From NCBI GenBank assembly GCA_012519695.1, contig JAAYPT010000105.1, positions 34,767 to 98,766 of the forward strand: a DNA stretch of 64,000 nucleotides, written 5' to 3'. Shown in pieces: positions 34,162 through 45,300 of the stretch; position 1 is the stretch's first letter, and each line of letters opens with the position of its first letter. The DNA is from Clostridiales bacterium. Lineage in GTDB: Bacteria; Bacillota; Clostridia; Lachnospirales; Lachnospiraceae. The notes under the pieces were generated by a model. It was not told the origin of the DNA. It searched no databases and worked only from the letters and a program-made list of their open reading frames with translations. Position numbers and translations under genes: made by a program.

Positions 34162-34191
34162 ATTTGAATCAGTCAATTATGTAAAAAAGAG

Positions 34192-34220
34192 TTGACGCGA
34201 AAAAGGGATTGTGATATATT
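34192..34220 (+). promoter_or_regulatory. Main SigA promoter of the rpmG-secE-nusG operon
   Basis: TTGACG at 34192-34197 and TATATT at 34215-34220 are separated by 17 bases, with an extended TGA before the -10 box. The rpmG start follows at 34287. Confidence 0.7.
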
Positions 34221-34286
34221 AGACTAGCGATGGAAGTAGGTCTTTTTTTTATGCCTAAAATTAGAAATTAAGTGGAGGTGGAAGTT

Positions 34287-34436
34287 GTGCGCACAAAAAT
34301 TACATTGGCATGTACAGAATGTAAACAACGTAATTACAACATGACAAAAGATAAGAAAGCTCATCCAGACAGAATGGAGACAAAGAAATATTGTAGATTC
34401 TGTAAGACACATACATTACACAAAGAAACAAAGTAA
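34287..34436 (+). CDS. rpmG: 50S ribosomal protein L33
   Basis: This 49-residue protein starts at GTG 34287, eight bases after GGAGG. It reads [16 protein letters not shown], later [17 protein letters not shown]. The two CxxC pairs make it the zinc-binding form of L33. It is the first gene of the cluster that continues with secE and nusG, the usual order in Firmicutes. Confidence 0.93.
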   Translation: MRTKITLACTECKQRNYNMTKDKKAHPDRMETKKYCRFCKTHTLHKETK

Positions 34437-34462
34437 TAGGATTGAGCAAAGGAAGTGACAAA

Positions 34463-34669
34463 ATGGGAGAAACCAATACAGAAAAAGCTCCAAAGACGAG
34501 CTGGTTCACCGGTCTTAAGGCTGAATTTTCAAAAATTATTTGGCCAGACAAGAAATCACTTATCAAACAGACAACGGCTGTTACAGTTGTTTCAATTATC
34601 TTGGGTCTGATTATCGCCATACTGGATTCGATTATCAAGTATGGTGTGGATATCCTGGTAAAATTATAG
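34463..34669 (+). CDS. secE: Preprotein translocase subunit SecE
   Basis: This 68-residue protein has the short SecE form: an amphipathic segment with FSKIIWPDKKSLIKQT and then one membrane helix at about residues 40-62 (VVSIILGLIIAIL). SecE holds the two halves of SecY together in the membrane. I use ATG 34463, which follows AAGGAAG; a TTG at 34442 would add seven residues. It is placed between rpmG and nusG as usual. Confidence 0.93.
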   Translation: MGETNTEKAPKTSWFTGLKAEFSKIIWPDKKSLIKQTTAVTVVSIILGLIIAILDSIIKYGVDILVKL

Positions 34670-34685
34670 GAGGCATAGGTGATTT

Positions 34686-35201
34686 ATGGCAGAGGCAAAC
34701 TGGTATGTAGTTCATACCTATTCTGGTTATGAAAACAAAGTCAAAGAGAACATTGAGAAAACAATTGAAAATCGGCACTTAGAAGATCAGATTCTGGAAG
34801 TAAGGGTTCCGATGCAGAGCGTTGTGGAAATGAAAAACGGTATGAAAAAGACTGTTGAGAAGAAAATGTTTCCGGGATATGTTCTTATTAACATGGTTAT
34901 GAATGATGATATATGGTATGTGGTTAGAAATACCAGAGGCGTAACCGGATTTGTCGGTCCGGGATCCAAGCCGGTACCACTCACTGAAGCTGAAATGAGA
35001 CCGTTGGGTATCCAGGTTGACAATGTGGTTGTAGACTTTGAGGAAGGTGATTCCGTAAGAGTTACCGGCGGTGTGTGGAAAGATACCGTTGGGCTTATCC
35101 AAACCATTAACCATGGAAAACAGATGGTTACAATCAATGTTGACTTGTTTGGTCGTGAAACACCAGTAGAAATAAGTTTCACAGATATTAGAAAGTTATA
35201 A
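34686..35201 (+). CDS. nusG: Transcription termination/antitermination protein NusG
   Basis: This 171-residue protein has an NGN domain (ANWYVVHTYSGYENKVKENI, FPGYVLINM, VRNTRGVTGFVG) and a C-terminal KOW domain (VDFEEGDSVRVTGG). NusG binds RNA polymerase beta-prime and affects elongation, pausing and Rho action. It lies 16 bases after secE. Confidence 0.95.
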   Translation: MAEANWYVVHTYSGYENKVKENIEKTIENRHLEDQILEVRVPMQSVVEMKNGMKKTVEKKMFPGYVLINMVMNDDIWYVVRNTRGVTGFVGPGSKPVPLTEAEMRPLGIQVDNVVVDFEEGDSVRVTGGVWKDTVGLIQTINHGKQMVTINVDLFGRETPVEISFTDIRKL

Positions 35202-35231
35202 GATGCAAAAATTTAAAGGAGGAATTTCCAA

Positions 35232-35657
35232 ATGGCAAAGAAAGTAGAAGGATACATCAAATTACAGATTCCTGCTGGAAAGGCTACACCTGCACCACCA
35301 GTTGGACCTGCACTTGGACAGCATGGTGTAAATATCGTTGAATTTACAAAACAGTTCAACGCAAAAACAGCTGATCAGGGAGATTTAATTATTCCGGTAG
35401 TTATTACCGTATATTCAGATAGAAGCTTTAGCTTCATCACAAAGACTCCACCAGCACCAGTATTAATCAAAAAGGCATGTAACATCAAATCTGGTTCTGC
35501 AGTACCTAACAAAACAAAGGTAGCAACTATTTCCAAGGCAAAAGTTCAGGAAATCGCAGAATTAAAGATGAAAGATTTAAATGCAGCTACATTAGAAGCA
35601 GCTATGAGCATGATCGCAGGAACAGCTCGTAGTATGGGTGTTACTGTAGAGGAATAG
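35232..35657 (+). CDS. rplK: 50S ribosomal protein L11
   Basis: This 141-residue protein begins [20 protein letters not shown] and contains [14 protein letters not shown] and the C-terminal RNA-binding [20 protein letters not shown]. It forms the GTPase-associated centre with 23S rRNA. A strong AAGGAGG precedes it. Confidence 0.96.
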   Translation: MAKKVEGYIKLQIPAGKATPAPPVGPALGQHGVNIVEFTKQFNAKTADQGDLIIPVVITVYSDRSFSFITKTPPAPVLIKKACNIKSGSAVPNKTKVATISKAKVQEIAELKMKDLNAATLEAAMSMIAGTARSMGVTVEE

Positions 35658-35748
35658 GCTGAAAGCAACTTGGTGAAATCGAGCCTATGGCGAAGATTGA
35701 ACCTTAGTGAACAGAACTACCTTATAAATTGAATTGATATGTAAAATC

Positions 35749-35786
35749 GTGGGAGGGACCTACTCCCGATATTACCACTAGGAGGT
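35749..35786 (+). promoter_or_regulatory. Putative L1-binding hairpin and ribosome site of rplA
   Basis: GGGAG (35751-35755) pairs with CTCCC (35763-35767), and the flanking GTGG can pair with CCAC at 35775-35778, just before the AGGAGG of rplA. L1 often represses its own operon by binding a site that mimics its rRNA target. The position suits this, but the motif match is only by eye. Confidence 0.4.
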
Positions 35787-35793
35787 TATTTTA

Positions 35794-36486
35794 ATGAAAA
35801 GAGGAAAGAAATACGTTGAAGCTGCAAAAGCTATCGACAGAGCTGTGCAGTATGACACAGCAGAAGCAATCAGCTTAGTAAAGAAAGCTGCAGTTGCTAA
35901 ATTTGACGAAACAATTGAAGCTCATATCAGAACCGGTTGTGACGGACGTCATGCAGAACAGCAGATTCGTGGTGCGGTAGTATTACCACACGGAACTGGT
36001 AAGACTGTAAAAGTTTTGGTATTCGCAAAAGGCGATAAAGTAGACGAAGCATTAGCAGCAGGAGCAGATCACGTTGGAGGAGAAGAATTAATTCCAAAGA
36101 TTCAGAACGATGGATGGTTAGACTTTGACGTTGTTGTTGCTACACCTGACATGATGGGAGTTGTTGGTCGTTTAGGACGTGTACTCGGACCTAAGGGATT
36201 AATGCCAAACCCAAAAGCAGGAACTGTTACTATGGACGTTACCAAAGCTGTAAATGACATTAAAGCTGGTAAGATTGAGTACAGATTAGATAAAACAAAC
36301 ATTATCCATGTGCCAGTTGGAAAAGCATCTTTTACAGAAGAACAATTAGCGGACAACTTCCAGACTCTTATGGATGCCATCATCAAGGCTAAACCAGCAA
36401 CCTTAAAAGGTCAGTACTTAAAGAGCGTTTCTTTAGCTCCTACAATGGGACCTGGTGTAAAGGTTAACACAGCTAAGTTTGTTTAA
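35794..36486 (+). CDS. rplA: 50S ribosomal protein L1
   Basis: This 230-residue protein begins [18 protein letters not shown] and has the typical L1 segments [32 protein letters not shown] and [19 protein letters not shown]. It forms the mobile L1 stalk near the E site. It follows rplK after 136 bases that contain a candidate regulatory hairpin. Confidence 0.96.
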   Translation: MKRGKKYVEAAKAIDRAVQYDTAEAISLVKKAAVAKFDETIEAHIRTGCDGRHAEQQIRGAVVLPHGTGKTVKVLVFAKGDKVDEALAAGADHVGGEELIPKIQNDGWLDFDVVVATPDMMGVVGRLGRVLGPKGLMPNPKAGTVTMDVTKAVNDIKAGKIEYRLDKTNIIHVPVGKASFTEEQLADNFQTLMDAIIKAKPATLKGQYLKSVSLAPTMGPGVKVNTAKFV

Positions 36487-36494
36487 AATTGGTG

Positions 36495-36523
36495 TTGACA
36501 TCTAATATAGACAGTGCTATAAT
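36495..36523 (+). promoter_or_regulatory. Consensus SigA promoter of rplJL
   Basis: A perfect TTGACA at 36495-36500 and a perfect TATAAT at 36518-36523 are separated by 17 bases. It starts eight bases after the rplA stop and drives the L10 leader. Confidence 0.85.
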
Positions 36524-36528
36524 AGCAA

Positions 36529-36652
36529 AGCATATTGCCGAAGACAGCAGGTGCCGTAAGGCATAACCATAGGACCTGCCGAGGGAATTTACCGAATGGT
36601 GAATACGAAATGATTATTTCAAGCCTCTTTGTCTCGGACAAAGGGGCTTTTA
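36529..36652 (+). promoter_or_regulatory. Ribosomal protein L10 leader with attenuator
   Basis: The RNA contains the family signature GCCGAAGACAGCAGGTGCC and then ACCATAGGACCTGCCGAGGG, typical of Firmicutes L10 leaders. A terminator stem follows: AAGCCTCTTTGTC at 36621-36633 pairs with the segment to 36649, and a short T run ends it. L10(L12)4 binding to the leader is known to lower rplJL expression. Confidence 0.85.
36621..36651 (+). terminator. Attenuator terminator in the L10 leader
   Basis: AAGCCTCTTTGTC pairs with GACAAAGGGGCTT around a TCG loop, followed by TTTT. Directly downstream TTTAAAAGCCC (36669-36679) is an exact complement of GGGCTTTTAAA (36644-36654) and could compete for the same arm. 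Confidence 0.8.
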
Positions 36653-36712
36653 AAGTGCTTATTTGCAATTTAAAAGCCCACATATAAAAATATATAAGGA
36701 GGTGCACGATTC

Positions 36713-37267
36713 GTGGCAAAAGTAGAACTGAAACAGCCTATCGTACAGGAAATTTCTGAACAGATTAAAGACGCACAGTCAGTCGTATTAGTTGACTACC
36801 GTGGACTTACTGTTGAAGAAGTTACAGCATTGCGTAAAGAATTAAGAGAAGCTGGTGTTACTTATAAAGTATATAAGAACACATTAATGAATTTTGCATT
36901 CAAGGGAACAGATTTCGAAAGCATGTCTTCTTTATTAGAAGGACCAAATGCTATTGCAATTTCTAAGGATGATGCAACGGCACCAGCAAGAATCCTTTCT
37001 AAGTTTGCAAAAACAGCGCCAGCATTAGAATTAAAAGCAGGTGTCGTAGAAGGTACTTTCTATGATGCAGATGGAATCAAAGCAGTTGCTTCTGTTCCAT
37101 CCAGAGAAGAATTACTTTCCAAATTGCTTGGAAGTATTCAGTCTCCTATTACCAACCTTGCTCGTGTTCTTAACCAGATCGCAGAACAGGGTGGCGCAGC
37201 AGATGCAGCAGTAGCTGCACCAGCAGAAGAAGCTCCTGCAGCTGAGGAAGCTCCAGCAGCAGAATAA
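36713..37267 (+). CDS. rplJ: 50S ribosomal protein L10
   Basis: This 184-residue protein starts with GTG after AAGGAGGTG. It has the usual N-terminal domain (DYRGLTVEEVTALRKELREAG, YKVYKNTL) and ends in an Ala/Glu/Pro-rich tail (APAEEAPAAEE). L10 anchors the L7/L12 stalk and binds its own leader. The acidic tail makes it slightly longer than the common 165-175 residues. Confidence 0.95.
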   Translation: MAKVELKQPIVQEISEQIKDAQSVVLVDYRGLTVEEVTALRKELREAGVTYKVYKNTLMNFAFKGTDFESMSSLLEGPNAIAISKDDATAPARILSKFAKTAPALELKAGVVEGTFYDADGIKAVASVPSREELLSKLLGSIQSPITNLARVLNQIAEQGGAADAAVAAPAEEAPAAEEAPAAE

Positions 37268-37400
37268 GCAACCGCAGAAGCTGAAAACAACGAGAAATCG
37301 TTTGAATTTAGTGAGATAAACGAGTTGCGAATTTGTTCTTATGAAAGAACGATAGTAAAATAAGAAAAATAAAACCAATATTAAACGGAGGTAAACTATA

Positions 37401-37778
37401 ATGGCAAAGTTAACAACAGCAGAATTTATCGAAGCTATTAAAGAGTTAAGCGTATTAGAATTAAATGATTTAGTAAAAGCATGTGAAGAAGAATTTGGTG
37501 TATCCGCAGCAGCAGGTGTTGTAGTAGCAGCAGCTGGTGGAGACGGAGCAGGTGCAGGCGAAGAGAAATCTGAGTTTGACGTAGAATTAACAGAAGTTGG
37601 ACCAAACAAAGTTAAGGTTATCAAAGTAGTTCGTGAAGTAACTGGATTAGGATTAAAAGAAGCTAAAGAAGTAGTTGACGGAGCTCCTAAGGTATTAAAA
37701 GAAGCTGCAGAAAAAGCAGAAGCTGAAGATATCAAGACTAAGTTAGAAGCAGAAGGCGCAAAAGTTACTTTAAAATAA
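37401..37778 (+). CDS. rplL: 50S ribosomal protein L7/L12
   Basis: This 125-residue protein has the N-terminal dimer domain ([19 protein letters not shown]), an Ala/Gly-rich hinge near residues 35-53 and the C-terminal factor-binding domain ([21 protein letters not shown]). It recruits and activates translational GTPases. It is followed by a terminator inside the first of two tandem repeats. Confidence 0.96.
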   Translation: MAKLTTAEFIEAIKELSVLELNDLVKACEEEFGVSAAAGVVVAAAGGDGAGAGEEKSEFDVELTEVGPNKVKVIKVVREVTGLGLKEAKEVVDGAPKVLKEAAEKAEAEDIKTKLEAEGAKVTLK

Positions 37779-37783
37779 TCGCG

Positions 37784-37927
37784 TAAGCATTGAGACGTGT
37801 AAAGCGGAAAGAAACCGCTCTGAGAGAATTTATTCTCGGCAGAGTGGTTTCTTTTTGCTTTATAGGGCGAAAGCCCGCGTTTCCAGGGAAAACGAAGTTT
37901 TCTGTGGAAATCACGTCTCAATGCTTA
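37784..37927. repeat. 16-bp perfect inverted repeat pair
   Basis: TAAGCATTGAGACGTG at 37784-37799 is exactly complementary to CACGTCTCAATGCTTA at 37912-37927. The pair encloses the rplL terminator and could close a long stem-loop. The right arm recurs in imperfect form in the second tandem copy at 38090. Confidence 0.7.
37811..37856 (+). terminator. Terminator after rplL
   Basis: GAAACCGCTCTG at 37811-37822 pairs with CAGAGTGGTTTC at 37840-37851 (one G-U pair), with an inner GAGAAT/ATTCTC stem, and TTTTT follows. It probably separates rplJL from rpoBC, fully or in part. Confidence 0.8.
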
Positions 37928-37997
37928 AGTTGAAAGTGCAACGCGTGCCAGTGGCAGAGGACTGTCACTGGCAATCTGCTGAAAAGGTAATACGATT
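37820..37997. repeat. 178-bp tandem repeat, copy A
   Basis: Copy A differs from copy B at about ten positions by hand alignment. Each copy has several hairpins: GAGAAT/ATTCTC, GGGC-GAAA-GCCC, TTCCA..GAAAAC with GTTTTC..TGGAA, and GCCAGTG/CACTGGC. No plausible protein is encoded on the + strand. Confidence 0.8.
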
Positions 37998-38175
37998 CTG
38001 AGAGAATTTATTCTCGGCAGAGTGGTTTCCTTTTATTTTATAGGGCGAAAGCCCGCGTTTCCAGGGAAAACGAAGTTTTCTGTGGAAATCACGTCTCAAT
38101 GCTAAAGAGAAAAGCGCAACGCGTGCCAGTGGCAGAGGACTGTCACTGGCAATCCGCTGAAAAGGTAATGCGATT
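37998..38175. repeat. 178-bp tandem repeat, copy B
   Basis: Copy B follows copy A without a gap. Its changes avoid the stems: the main differences fall in the linker after the T run and in the segment 38105-38114. A decayed third copy of about 45 bases follows at 38176-38220. Confidence 0.8.
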
Positions 38176-38264
38176 CTGAAAGAACTTATTCTAAGAAAAA
38201 TCACAATGCAATGCTTAATGAGAAATCCCATATATTTATTGAAAAAAATAATTTAAAAAATATC

Positions 38265-38294
38265 TTGACGTTTTATAGGGGCTTATGCTATCAT
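38265..38294 (+). promoter_or_regulatory. SigA promoter of rpoBC
   Basis: TTGACG at 38265-38270 and TATCAT at 38289-38294 are separated by 18 bases. It is the first likely start site after the repeats and leaves a leader of about 170 bases before rpoB. The rest of the 37779-38474 gap is repeats and this leader; I see no gene. Confidence 0.6.
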
Positions 38295-38474
38295 ATAGGG
38301 TGCACTATTGTGGTGACATAGGCTCATTTCATTAGGAAATATAGGAAAATCAAGCCTTGCATGCATTTCGTGAAATGTATGTGGATGAGTACAACATTTT
38401 GTTGTTTTTCATTCTGATTTAACTGCATATTGCTATTAGATAGATATAAATATAAAACGAGAGGTGAAACGTCA

Positions 38475-41400
38475 ATGGAGAAAAACAGAATACGTCCGAT
38501 TAAAGCAGGAAAAAGCGTTCGTATGAGTTACTCGCGACAAAAAGAAGTATTGGAAATGCCAAACTTGATTGAGGTTCAGAAGGACTCCTATCAATGGTTC
38601 CTTGACGAAGGATTGAAAGAAGTATTTGCCGATATTTCTCCAATCGCAGATTACAGCGGACAGTTGAGTCTGGAGTTCGTTGATTTTACATTGTGTGAGG
38701 ACGATGTAAAATATTCAATCGCGGAGTGTAAGGAAAGAGATGCAACTTATGCCGCTCCTTTGAAAGTAAAAGTAAGATTTTACAACAAAGAGGCTGTTGA
38801 AGAAGTTAAAGATTACGAAATCTTCATGGGCGATTTGCCTCTTATGACAGAGACAGGAACATTCGTAATCAATGGTGCAGAACGTGTTATCGTCAGCCAG
38901 TTGGTACGTTCTCCTGGTATTTATTATGGGATTGCACACGACAAAGTGGGTAAGACCCTTTATTCTTGTACAGTAATTCCAAACCGTGGAGCATGGTTAG
39001 AATATGAAACAGATTCTAACGATGTCTTTTATGTACGTGTAGACCGTACCAGAAAGGTACCGGTTACTGTTTTGATTCGTGCATTAGGTATTGGAACCAA
39101 TCAGGAAATTATTGATTTATTTGGTGAAGAACCAAAAATCGTTGCAAGTTTTGGAAAAGATACAGCAACCAACTATCAGGAAGGTTTGCTGGAGTTATAT
39201 AAGAAGATTCGTCCAGGTGAACCACTTACTGTAGAAAGTGCAGAAAGTCTTATTAATGCAATGTTCTTTGATCCAAGACGTTATGATCTTGCGAAGGTAG
39301 GACGTTATAAGTTTAATAAGAAACTGGCTCTTAAGAACCGTATCAGCGGACAGGTATTAGCAGAAGATGTAGTGGATGCATCTACCGGAGAAATCCTTGC
39401 AGAGAGCGGAACTCTTGCAACAAGAGAATTAGCAGAGTCTATTCAGAATGCTGCTGTTCCGTTTGTATGGATTCAGGGTGAAGAACGTAATATCAAAGTA
39501 TTATCTAATATGATGGTAGACGTTACAAGTTATGTTGATATTGATAAGGCAGAGGCAAAGAAACTTGGTATCACAGAATTAGTATATTACCCTGTTTTAG
39601 AAAAAATATTAGAAGAAAACGAAAGTTTAGATGAAATCAAAGAAGCACTTCATAGAAATGCTACTGATTTGATTCCAAAACATATTACTAAGGAAGATAT
39701 TCTTGCATCTATTAACTATAATATGCACTTAGAATATGGATTAGGAAACGATGACGATATTGACCACTTAGGAAACAGACGTATTCGTGCGGTGGGTGAA
39801 TTATTACAGAATCAGTATCGTATCGGTCTTTCCAGAATGGAAAGAGTAGTTCGTGAGAGAATGACTACTCAGGATTTACAGGGGATTTCTCCACAGAGCT
39901 TGATTAATATTAAACCGGTAACAGCTGCGGTAAAAGAATTCTTCGGTTCTTCCCAGTTGTCACAGTTTATGGATCAGAACAACCCATTGGGTGAATTAAC
40001 ACATAAGAGACGTTTATCCGCATTGGGACCAGGTGGTTTGTCCAGAGACCGTGCCGGATTCGAAGTTCGTGACGTTCATTACTCCCATTACGGAAGAATG
40101 TGCCCAATCGAGACTCCTGAAGGTCCTAACATCGGTTTGATTAACTCCCTTGCAACTTATGCGAGAATTAACGAATATGGATTCATTGAAGCACCATATC
40201 GTAAGATTGATAAAACAGATCCAAAGAATCCACGCGTAACCGATGAAGTTGTATATATGACAGCGGACGAAGAAGATAACTACCATGTAGCACAGGCGAA
40301 TGAAGCATTAGATGCGGAAGGACATTTTGTTCGTAATTCTGTATCCGGTCGTTATAGAGAAGAAACACAGGAATACGAAAAGGCTATGTTTGATTACATG
40401 GACGTATCTCCTAAGATGGTGTTCTCTGTGGCTACAGCGTTAATTCCGTTCTTGGAAAACGACGATGCGAACCGTGCGTTGATGGGATCTAACATGCAGC
40501 GTCAGGCAGTACCGCTTTTGACAACAGAAGCACCAGTTGTAGGAACCGGTATGGAACCTAAGACAGCAGTTGACTCCGGAGTTTGTGTAGTTGCAAAAAA
40601 TGCAGGTATTGTAGAACGTTCTGTATCTAACGAGATTACCATTAAAACAGATGATGGTAACCGTGATGTTTATAAATTAACTAAGTTCTCAAGAAGTAAC
40701 CGGTCTAACTGTTACAATCAGAGACCAATCGTGTTTAAGGGTGAACGCGTAGAAAAAGGTCAGGTTATTGCAGACGGACCATCTACGGCTAACGGAGAAT
40801 TGGCATTAGGAAAGAACCCATTGATCGGATTTATGACCTGGGAAGGTTATAACTACGAAGATGCTGTTCTGTTAAGCGAAAGATTAGTACAGGAAGATGT
40901 TTACACTTCTGTACACATTGAGGAATATGAAGCAGAAGCACGTGACACCAAATTAGGACCGGAAGAAATCACAAGAGATGTTCCTGGTGTTGGTGATGAT
41001 GCACTGAAAGATTTGGATGAAAGAGGTATCATTCGTATTGGTGCAGAAGTTCGTGCCGGCGATATCCTGGTAGGTAAAGTTACTCCAAAGGGAGAAACAG
41101 AACTTACAGCAGAAGAGAGATTGCTTCGTGCAATTTTCGGTGAGAAAGCAAGAGAAGTAAGAGATACATCCCTAAAGGTACCACATGGTGAATATGGTAT
41201 TGTTGTAGATGCAAAAGTATTTACAAGAGAAAATGGAGATGAATTGTCTCCTGGAGTAAATCAGGCAGTTCGTATTTACATTGCACAGAAGAGAAAAATT
41301 TCTGTTGGTGATAAGATGGCTGGTCGTCATGGTAACAAGGGTGTTGTTTCCCGTGTATTACCAGTAGAAGATATGCCATTCTTACCAAATGGACGTCCTT

Positions 41401-42332
41401 TGGATATCGTATTGAACCCATTGGGTGTGCCTTCTCGTATGAATATTGGACAGGTGCTTGAAATTCATTTGAGTTTGGCGGCTAAGGCATTAGGATTCAA
41501 CATTGCAACTCCTGTATTCGATGGAGCAAACGAAGTTGATATTATGGATACCTTGGATTTAGCAAACGATTATGTAAATCTGTCTTGGGAAGAATTTGAG
41601 AAGAAACATGGCGAAGAACTTTTACCAGAAGTTTTAGAATACTTATCCCAAAACAGAGACCACAGAGAGTTGTGGAAAGGTGTTCCGATCTCTCGTGACG
41701 GTAAAGTAAGACTTCGTGATGGTAGAACAGGAGAATACTTTGACAGTCCGGTAACTATTGGACACATGCATTACCTGAAACTGCATCACTTGGTAGACGA
41801 TAAGATCCATGCACGTTCTACTGGCCCTTACTCATTAGTAACACAGCAGCCGTTAGGTGGTAAGGCACAGTTCGGTGGACAGCGTTTCGGAGAAATGGAA
41901 GTTTGGGCATTAGAGGCATATGGTGCATCTTATACATTGCAGGAAATCTTAACAGTAAAATCTGATGATGTTATTGGACGTGTTAAGACTTACGAAGCAA
42001 TTATTAAGGGTGACAATATTCCTGAACCGGGAATTCCAGAATCCTTTAAGGTACTTTTAAAAGAACTTCAGTCTTTAGGCTTGGATGTAAAAGTCCTTGA
42101 TGAAAATAGAGAAGAAGTAGAGCTGATGGAAACCAGCGAATACGGAAATACTGATTTGAATTCTGTGATTGCGGGAGATCGTAATTTCGCATTTGAAGAA
42201 GATGAATCCTTCGGCGAGATGGGATTCCAAAAGCAGGAGTTCAATGAAGATGAAGAATTAGTAGATGTAGAAGAAGAGGCAAACGAAGAGGACGATTTCG
42301 GCGACTTTGATGATGTTCTTGACGAAGAATAA
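38475..42332 (+). CDS. rpoB: RNA polymerase beta subunit
   Basis: This 1285-residue protein carries all RpoB landmarks. The rifampicin region is [31 protein letters not shown], shown here in pieces: [10 protein letters not shown] and HKRRLSALG. Both match the sensitive form. The late motifs are [10 protein letters not shown] and [21 protein letters not shown] in the usual order. The ATG at 38475 follows GAGAGGTGA; upstream in-frame codons to 38430 have no ribosome site. The last 40 residues form a very acidic tail ([14 protein letters not shown]), which is not present in the short Bacillus form. Confidence 0.97.
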   Translation: MEKNRIRPIKAGKSVRMSYSRQKEVLEMPNLIEVQKDSYQWFLDEGLKEVFADISPIADYSGQLSLEFVDFTLCEDDVKYSIAECKERDATYAAPLKVKVRFYNKEAVEEVKDYEIFMGDLPLMTETGTFVINGAERVIVSQLVRSPGIYYGIAHDKVGKTLYSCTVIPNRGAWLEYETDSNDVFYVRVDRTRKVPVTVLIRALGIGTNQEIIDLFGEEPKIVASFGKDTATNYQEGLLELYKKIRPGEPLTVESAESLINAMFFDPRRYDLAKVGRYKFNKKLALKNRISGQVLAEDVVDASTGEILAESGTLATRELAESIQNAAVPFVWIQGEERNIKVLSNMMVDVTSYVDIDKAEAKKLGITELVYYPVLEKILEENESLDEIKEALHRNATDLIPKHITKEDILASINYNMHLEYGLGNDDDIDHLGNRRIRAVGELLQNQYRIGLSRMERVVRERMTTQDLQGISPQSLINIKPVTAAVKEFFGSSQLSQFMDQNNPLGELTHKRRLSALGPGGLSRDRAGFEVRDVHYSHYGRMCPIETPEGPNIGLINSLATYARINEYGFIEAPYRKIDKTDPKNPRVTDEVVYMTADEEDNYHVAQANEALDAEGHFVRNSVSGRYREETQEYEKAMFDYMDVSPKMVFSVATALIPFLENDDANRALMGSNMQRQAVPLLTTEAPVVGTGMEPKTAVDSGVCVVAKNAGIVERSVSNEITIKTDDGNRDVYKLTKFSRSNRSNCYNQRPIVFKGERVEKGQVIADGPSTANGELALGKNPLIGFMTWEGYNYEDAVLLSERLVQEDVYTSVHIEEYEAEARDTKLGPEEITRDVPGVGDDALKDLDERGIIRIGAEVRAGDILVGKVTPKGETELTAEERLLRAIFGEKAREVRDTSLKVPHGEYGIVVDAKVFTRENGDELSPGVNQAVRIYIAQKRKISVGDKMAGRHGNKGVVSRVLPVEDMPFLPNGRPLDIVLNPLGVPSRMNIGQVLEIHLSLAAKALGFNIATPVFDGANEVDIMDTLDLANDYVNLSWEEFEKKHGEELLPEVLEYLSQNRDHRELWKGVPISRDGKVRLRDGRTGEYFDSPVTIGHMHYLKLHHLVDDKIHARSTGPYSLVTQQPLGGKAQFGGQRFGEMEVWALEAYGASYTLQEILTVKSDDVIGRVKTYEAIIKGDNIPEPGIPESFKVLLKELQSLGLDVKVLDENREEVELMETSEYGNTDLNSVIAGDRNFAFEEDESFGEMGFQKQEFNEDEELVDVEEEANEEDDFGDFDDVLDEE

Positions 42333-42353
42333 AAAGGGAAAGGAGTGTCATAC

Positions 42354-45300
42354 ATGCCAGAGACAATGAATAAAGAAAATTACCAGCCAATCACATTTGA
42401 TGCAATCAAGATTGGTCTGGCATCACCTGAAAAAATCAGAGAGTGGTCCAGAGGCGAGGTAAAAAAGCCAGAGACCATTAACTATAGAACTTTAAAACCA
42501 GAAAAAGATGGATTGTTCTGTGAGAAGATTTTCGGACCAAGTAAGGACTGGGAATGCCACTGTGGTAAATACAAGAAAATCCGTTATAAAGGCGTTGTGT
42601 GCGATCGTTGTGGTGTAGAAATCACCAAAGCGAGCGTGCGTAGAGAGCGTATGGGACATATCGAGCTTGCAGCTCCTGTTTCCCATATCTGGTACTTCAA
42701 GGGAATCCCAAGTAGAATGGGATTACTCCTTGACCTTTCTCCAAGAACATTGGAGAAAGTATTGTACTTTGCTTCCTATATCGTATTAGATAAAGGAACT
42801 TCAAATTTGCAGTATAAGCAGGTATTGTCTGAAGCAGAATATCAGGAAGCAAGAGAAAAATTCGGTAGTGATTTCCGTGTAGGAATGGGTGCAGAGGCAA
42901 TCAAAGAATTGTTGCAGGCCATTGATTTGGAAAAAGATGCTGCTGAATTAAAGGCAGGATTAAAAGATGCTACCGGACAAAAACGTGCAAGAATTATTAA
43001 ACGTTTAGAGGTAGTAGAAGCATTCCGTGGTTCAGGAAACAAGCCGGAATGGATGATTATGGATGTAATTCCTGTAATTCCACCAGATTTACGTCCTATG
43101 GTACAGCTGGATGGTGGACGTTTTGCAACTTCCGACTTGAACGACTTGTATCGTAGAATTATCAATAGAAATAACCGTTTAAGAAGATTATTAGAATTAG
43201 GCGCACCAGATATCATTGTTCGAAACGAAAAGAGAATGTTACAGGAAGCAGTAGATGCTTTGATTGACAATGGTAGAAGAGGTCGTCCAGTTACCGGACC
43301 AGGTAACAGAACATTGAAGTCCTTGTCTGATATGTTAAAAGGTAAGTCTGGACGTTTCCGTCAGAACTTACTTGGAAAACGTGTTGACTACTCTGGACGT
43401 TCTGTTATCGTAGTAGGACCAGAACTTAAGATTTATCAGTGTGGTCTTCCAAAAGAAATGGCAATCGAATTATTCAAGCCATTTGTTATGAAAGAGTTAG
43501 TTGCGAATGGAACAGCTCACAACATTAAGAGTGCTAAGAAAATGGTAGAAAGACTTCAGTCAGAAGTTTGGGATGTGTTAGAAGAAGTAATCAAAGAACA
43601 TCCGGTTATGTTGAACCGTGCTCCTACACTTCATAGACTTGGTATTCAGGCATTTGAGCCAATTTTAGTAGAAGGTAAGGCAATTAAGCTTCACCCATTG
43701 GTTTGTACCGCATTTAACGCGGACTTCGACGGAGACCAGATGGCTGTGCATCTTCCATTATCTGTTGAAGCACAGGCAGAATGCCGTTTCTTACTGTTGT
43801 CACCAAACAACCTGTTGAAACCATCTGATGGTGGTCCGGTTGCCGTTCCTTCACAGGATATGGTACTTGGTATTTACTATTTGACACAGGAAAGACCGGG
43901 TGCATTAGGAGAAGGTAAGTTCTTCAAGAGTGTAAACGAAGCAATCTTGGCATATGAGAACGAAGCTTTGACGTTGCATTCCAGAATTACTGTTCGTATG
44001 ACAAGAACTATGCCGGACGGTGAAGTAGTAACAGGAATGGTAAATTCCACCTTAGGAAGATTTATCTTTAATGAGATTCTTCCACAGGATTTAGGATTTG
44101 TAGATAGAACAAACCCGGAAAACAAACTAAAATTGGAAGTAGACTTCCATGTTGGTAAAAAAGGTTTGAAACAGATTCTGGAAAAAGTTATCAATATTCA
44201 TGGAGCAACTAAGACTGCTGAAGTTTTGGATGATATTAAGTCCATGGGATATAAGTATTCTACAAGAGCAGCTATGACCGTTTCTATTTCTGATATGACT
44301 GTACCAGAAAAGAAACCGGAGTTGATTCAGAAAGCACAGGATACTGTTGATAGAATTACAAAGAACTACAAACGTGGTTTGATTACAGAAGAAGAAAGAT
44401 ATAAAGAAGTAGTAGAAACATGGAAAGAGACTGACGATATTCTGACCAAAGAGCTGTTAGATGGTTTGGATAAGTATAACAACATCTTTATGATGGCTGA
44501 TTCCGGAGCCCGTGGTTCTGATAAACAGATTAAACAGCTTGCCGGAATGCGTGGTTTGATGGCAGATACAACTGGTCGTACCATTGAGTTGCCAATCAAG
44601 TCAAACTTCCGTGAAGGTCTGGACGTATTGGAGTACTTCATGTCTGCCCATGGTGCTCGTAAAGGTCTGTCCGATATAGCTCTTCGTACCGCTGACTCTG
44701 GTTACTTAACCAGACGTTTGGTAGACGTATCACAGGAATTGATTATTCGCGATATTGACTGCTGCGAAGGAAAAGAAGCACCAGGAATGTATGTAAAGGC
44801 ATTCATGGACGGAAAAGAAGAAATCGAAAGTCTGGAAGAACGTATTACAGGACGTTTCTCCTGCGAAGATATCTGCGATGCAGAAGGAAATGTATTAGTT
44901 AAAGCAAACCATATGATTACACCAAAGAGAGCAGCACTTGTAATGAGCAAGGGTGTAGACAAAGATGGTAATGCATTAGACAAAGTAAAGATTCGTACCG
45001 TACTTACTTGTCGTTGTCATAACGGAATCTGTGCAAAATGCTATGGTGCAAACATGGCAACAGGTCAGGCAGTACAGGTTGGTGAATCTGTTGGTATTAT
45101 CGCAGCACAGTCTATCGGTGAACCGGGTACACAGTTGACCATGCGTACATTCCATACCGGTGGTGTTGCTGGTAACGATATTACACAAGGTCTTCCTCGT
45201 GTCGAAGAATTGTTTGAGGCTCGTAAGCCAAAGGGACTTGCAATTATCACAGAGTTTGCTGGTACAGCAACACTTAAAGATACAAAGAAGAAACGTGAAG

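Larger units (their letters stand above)
33929..34286. other. Divergent intergenic region between the FliD-like gene and rpmG
   Basis: These 358 bases hold the SigD-like promoter reading left and two tandem SigA promoters reading right. Two palindromic ACTAGT hexamers lie 14 bases apart (34092-34111). I see no gene in it. Confidence 0.6.

Noticed and set aside
37112..38231. Minus-strand open frames across rplJ-rplL and the 178-bp repeats
   Set aside because: They share a repeated peptide only because the DNA is repeated, they run antisense to ribosomal genes, and they have no ribosome site.
38430..38474. Longer N-terminus for RpoB
   Set aside because: The extra codons have no ribosome site, and the clear GAGAGGTGA lies before ATG 38475.
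39940..40060. Rifampicin-resistance change in rpoB, and streptomycin-resistance change in rpsL
   Set aside because: The residues at the known sites match sensitive proteins.
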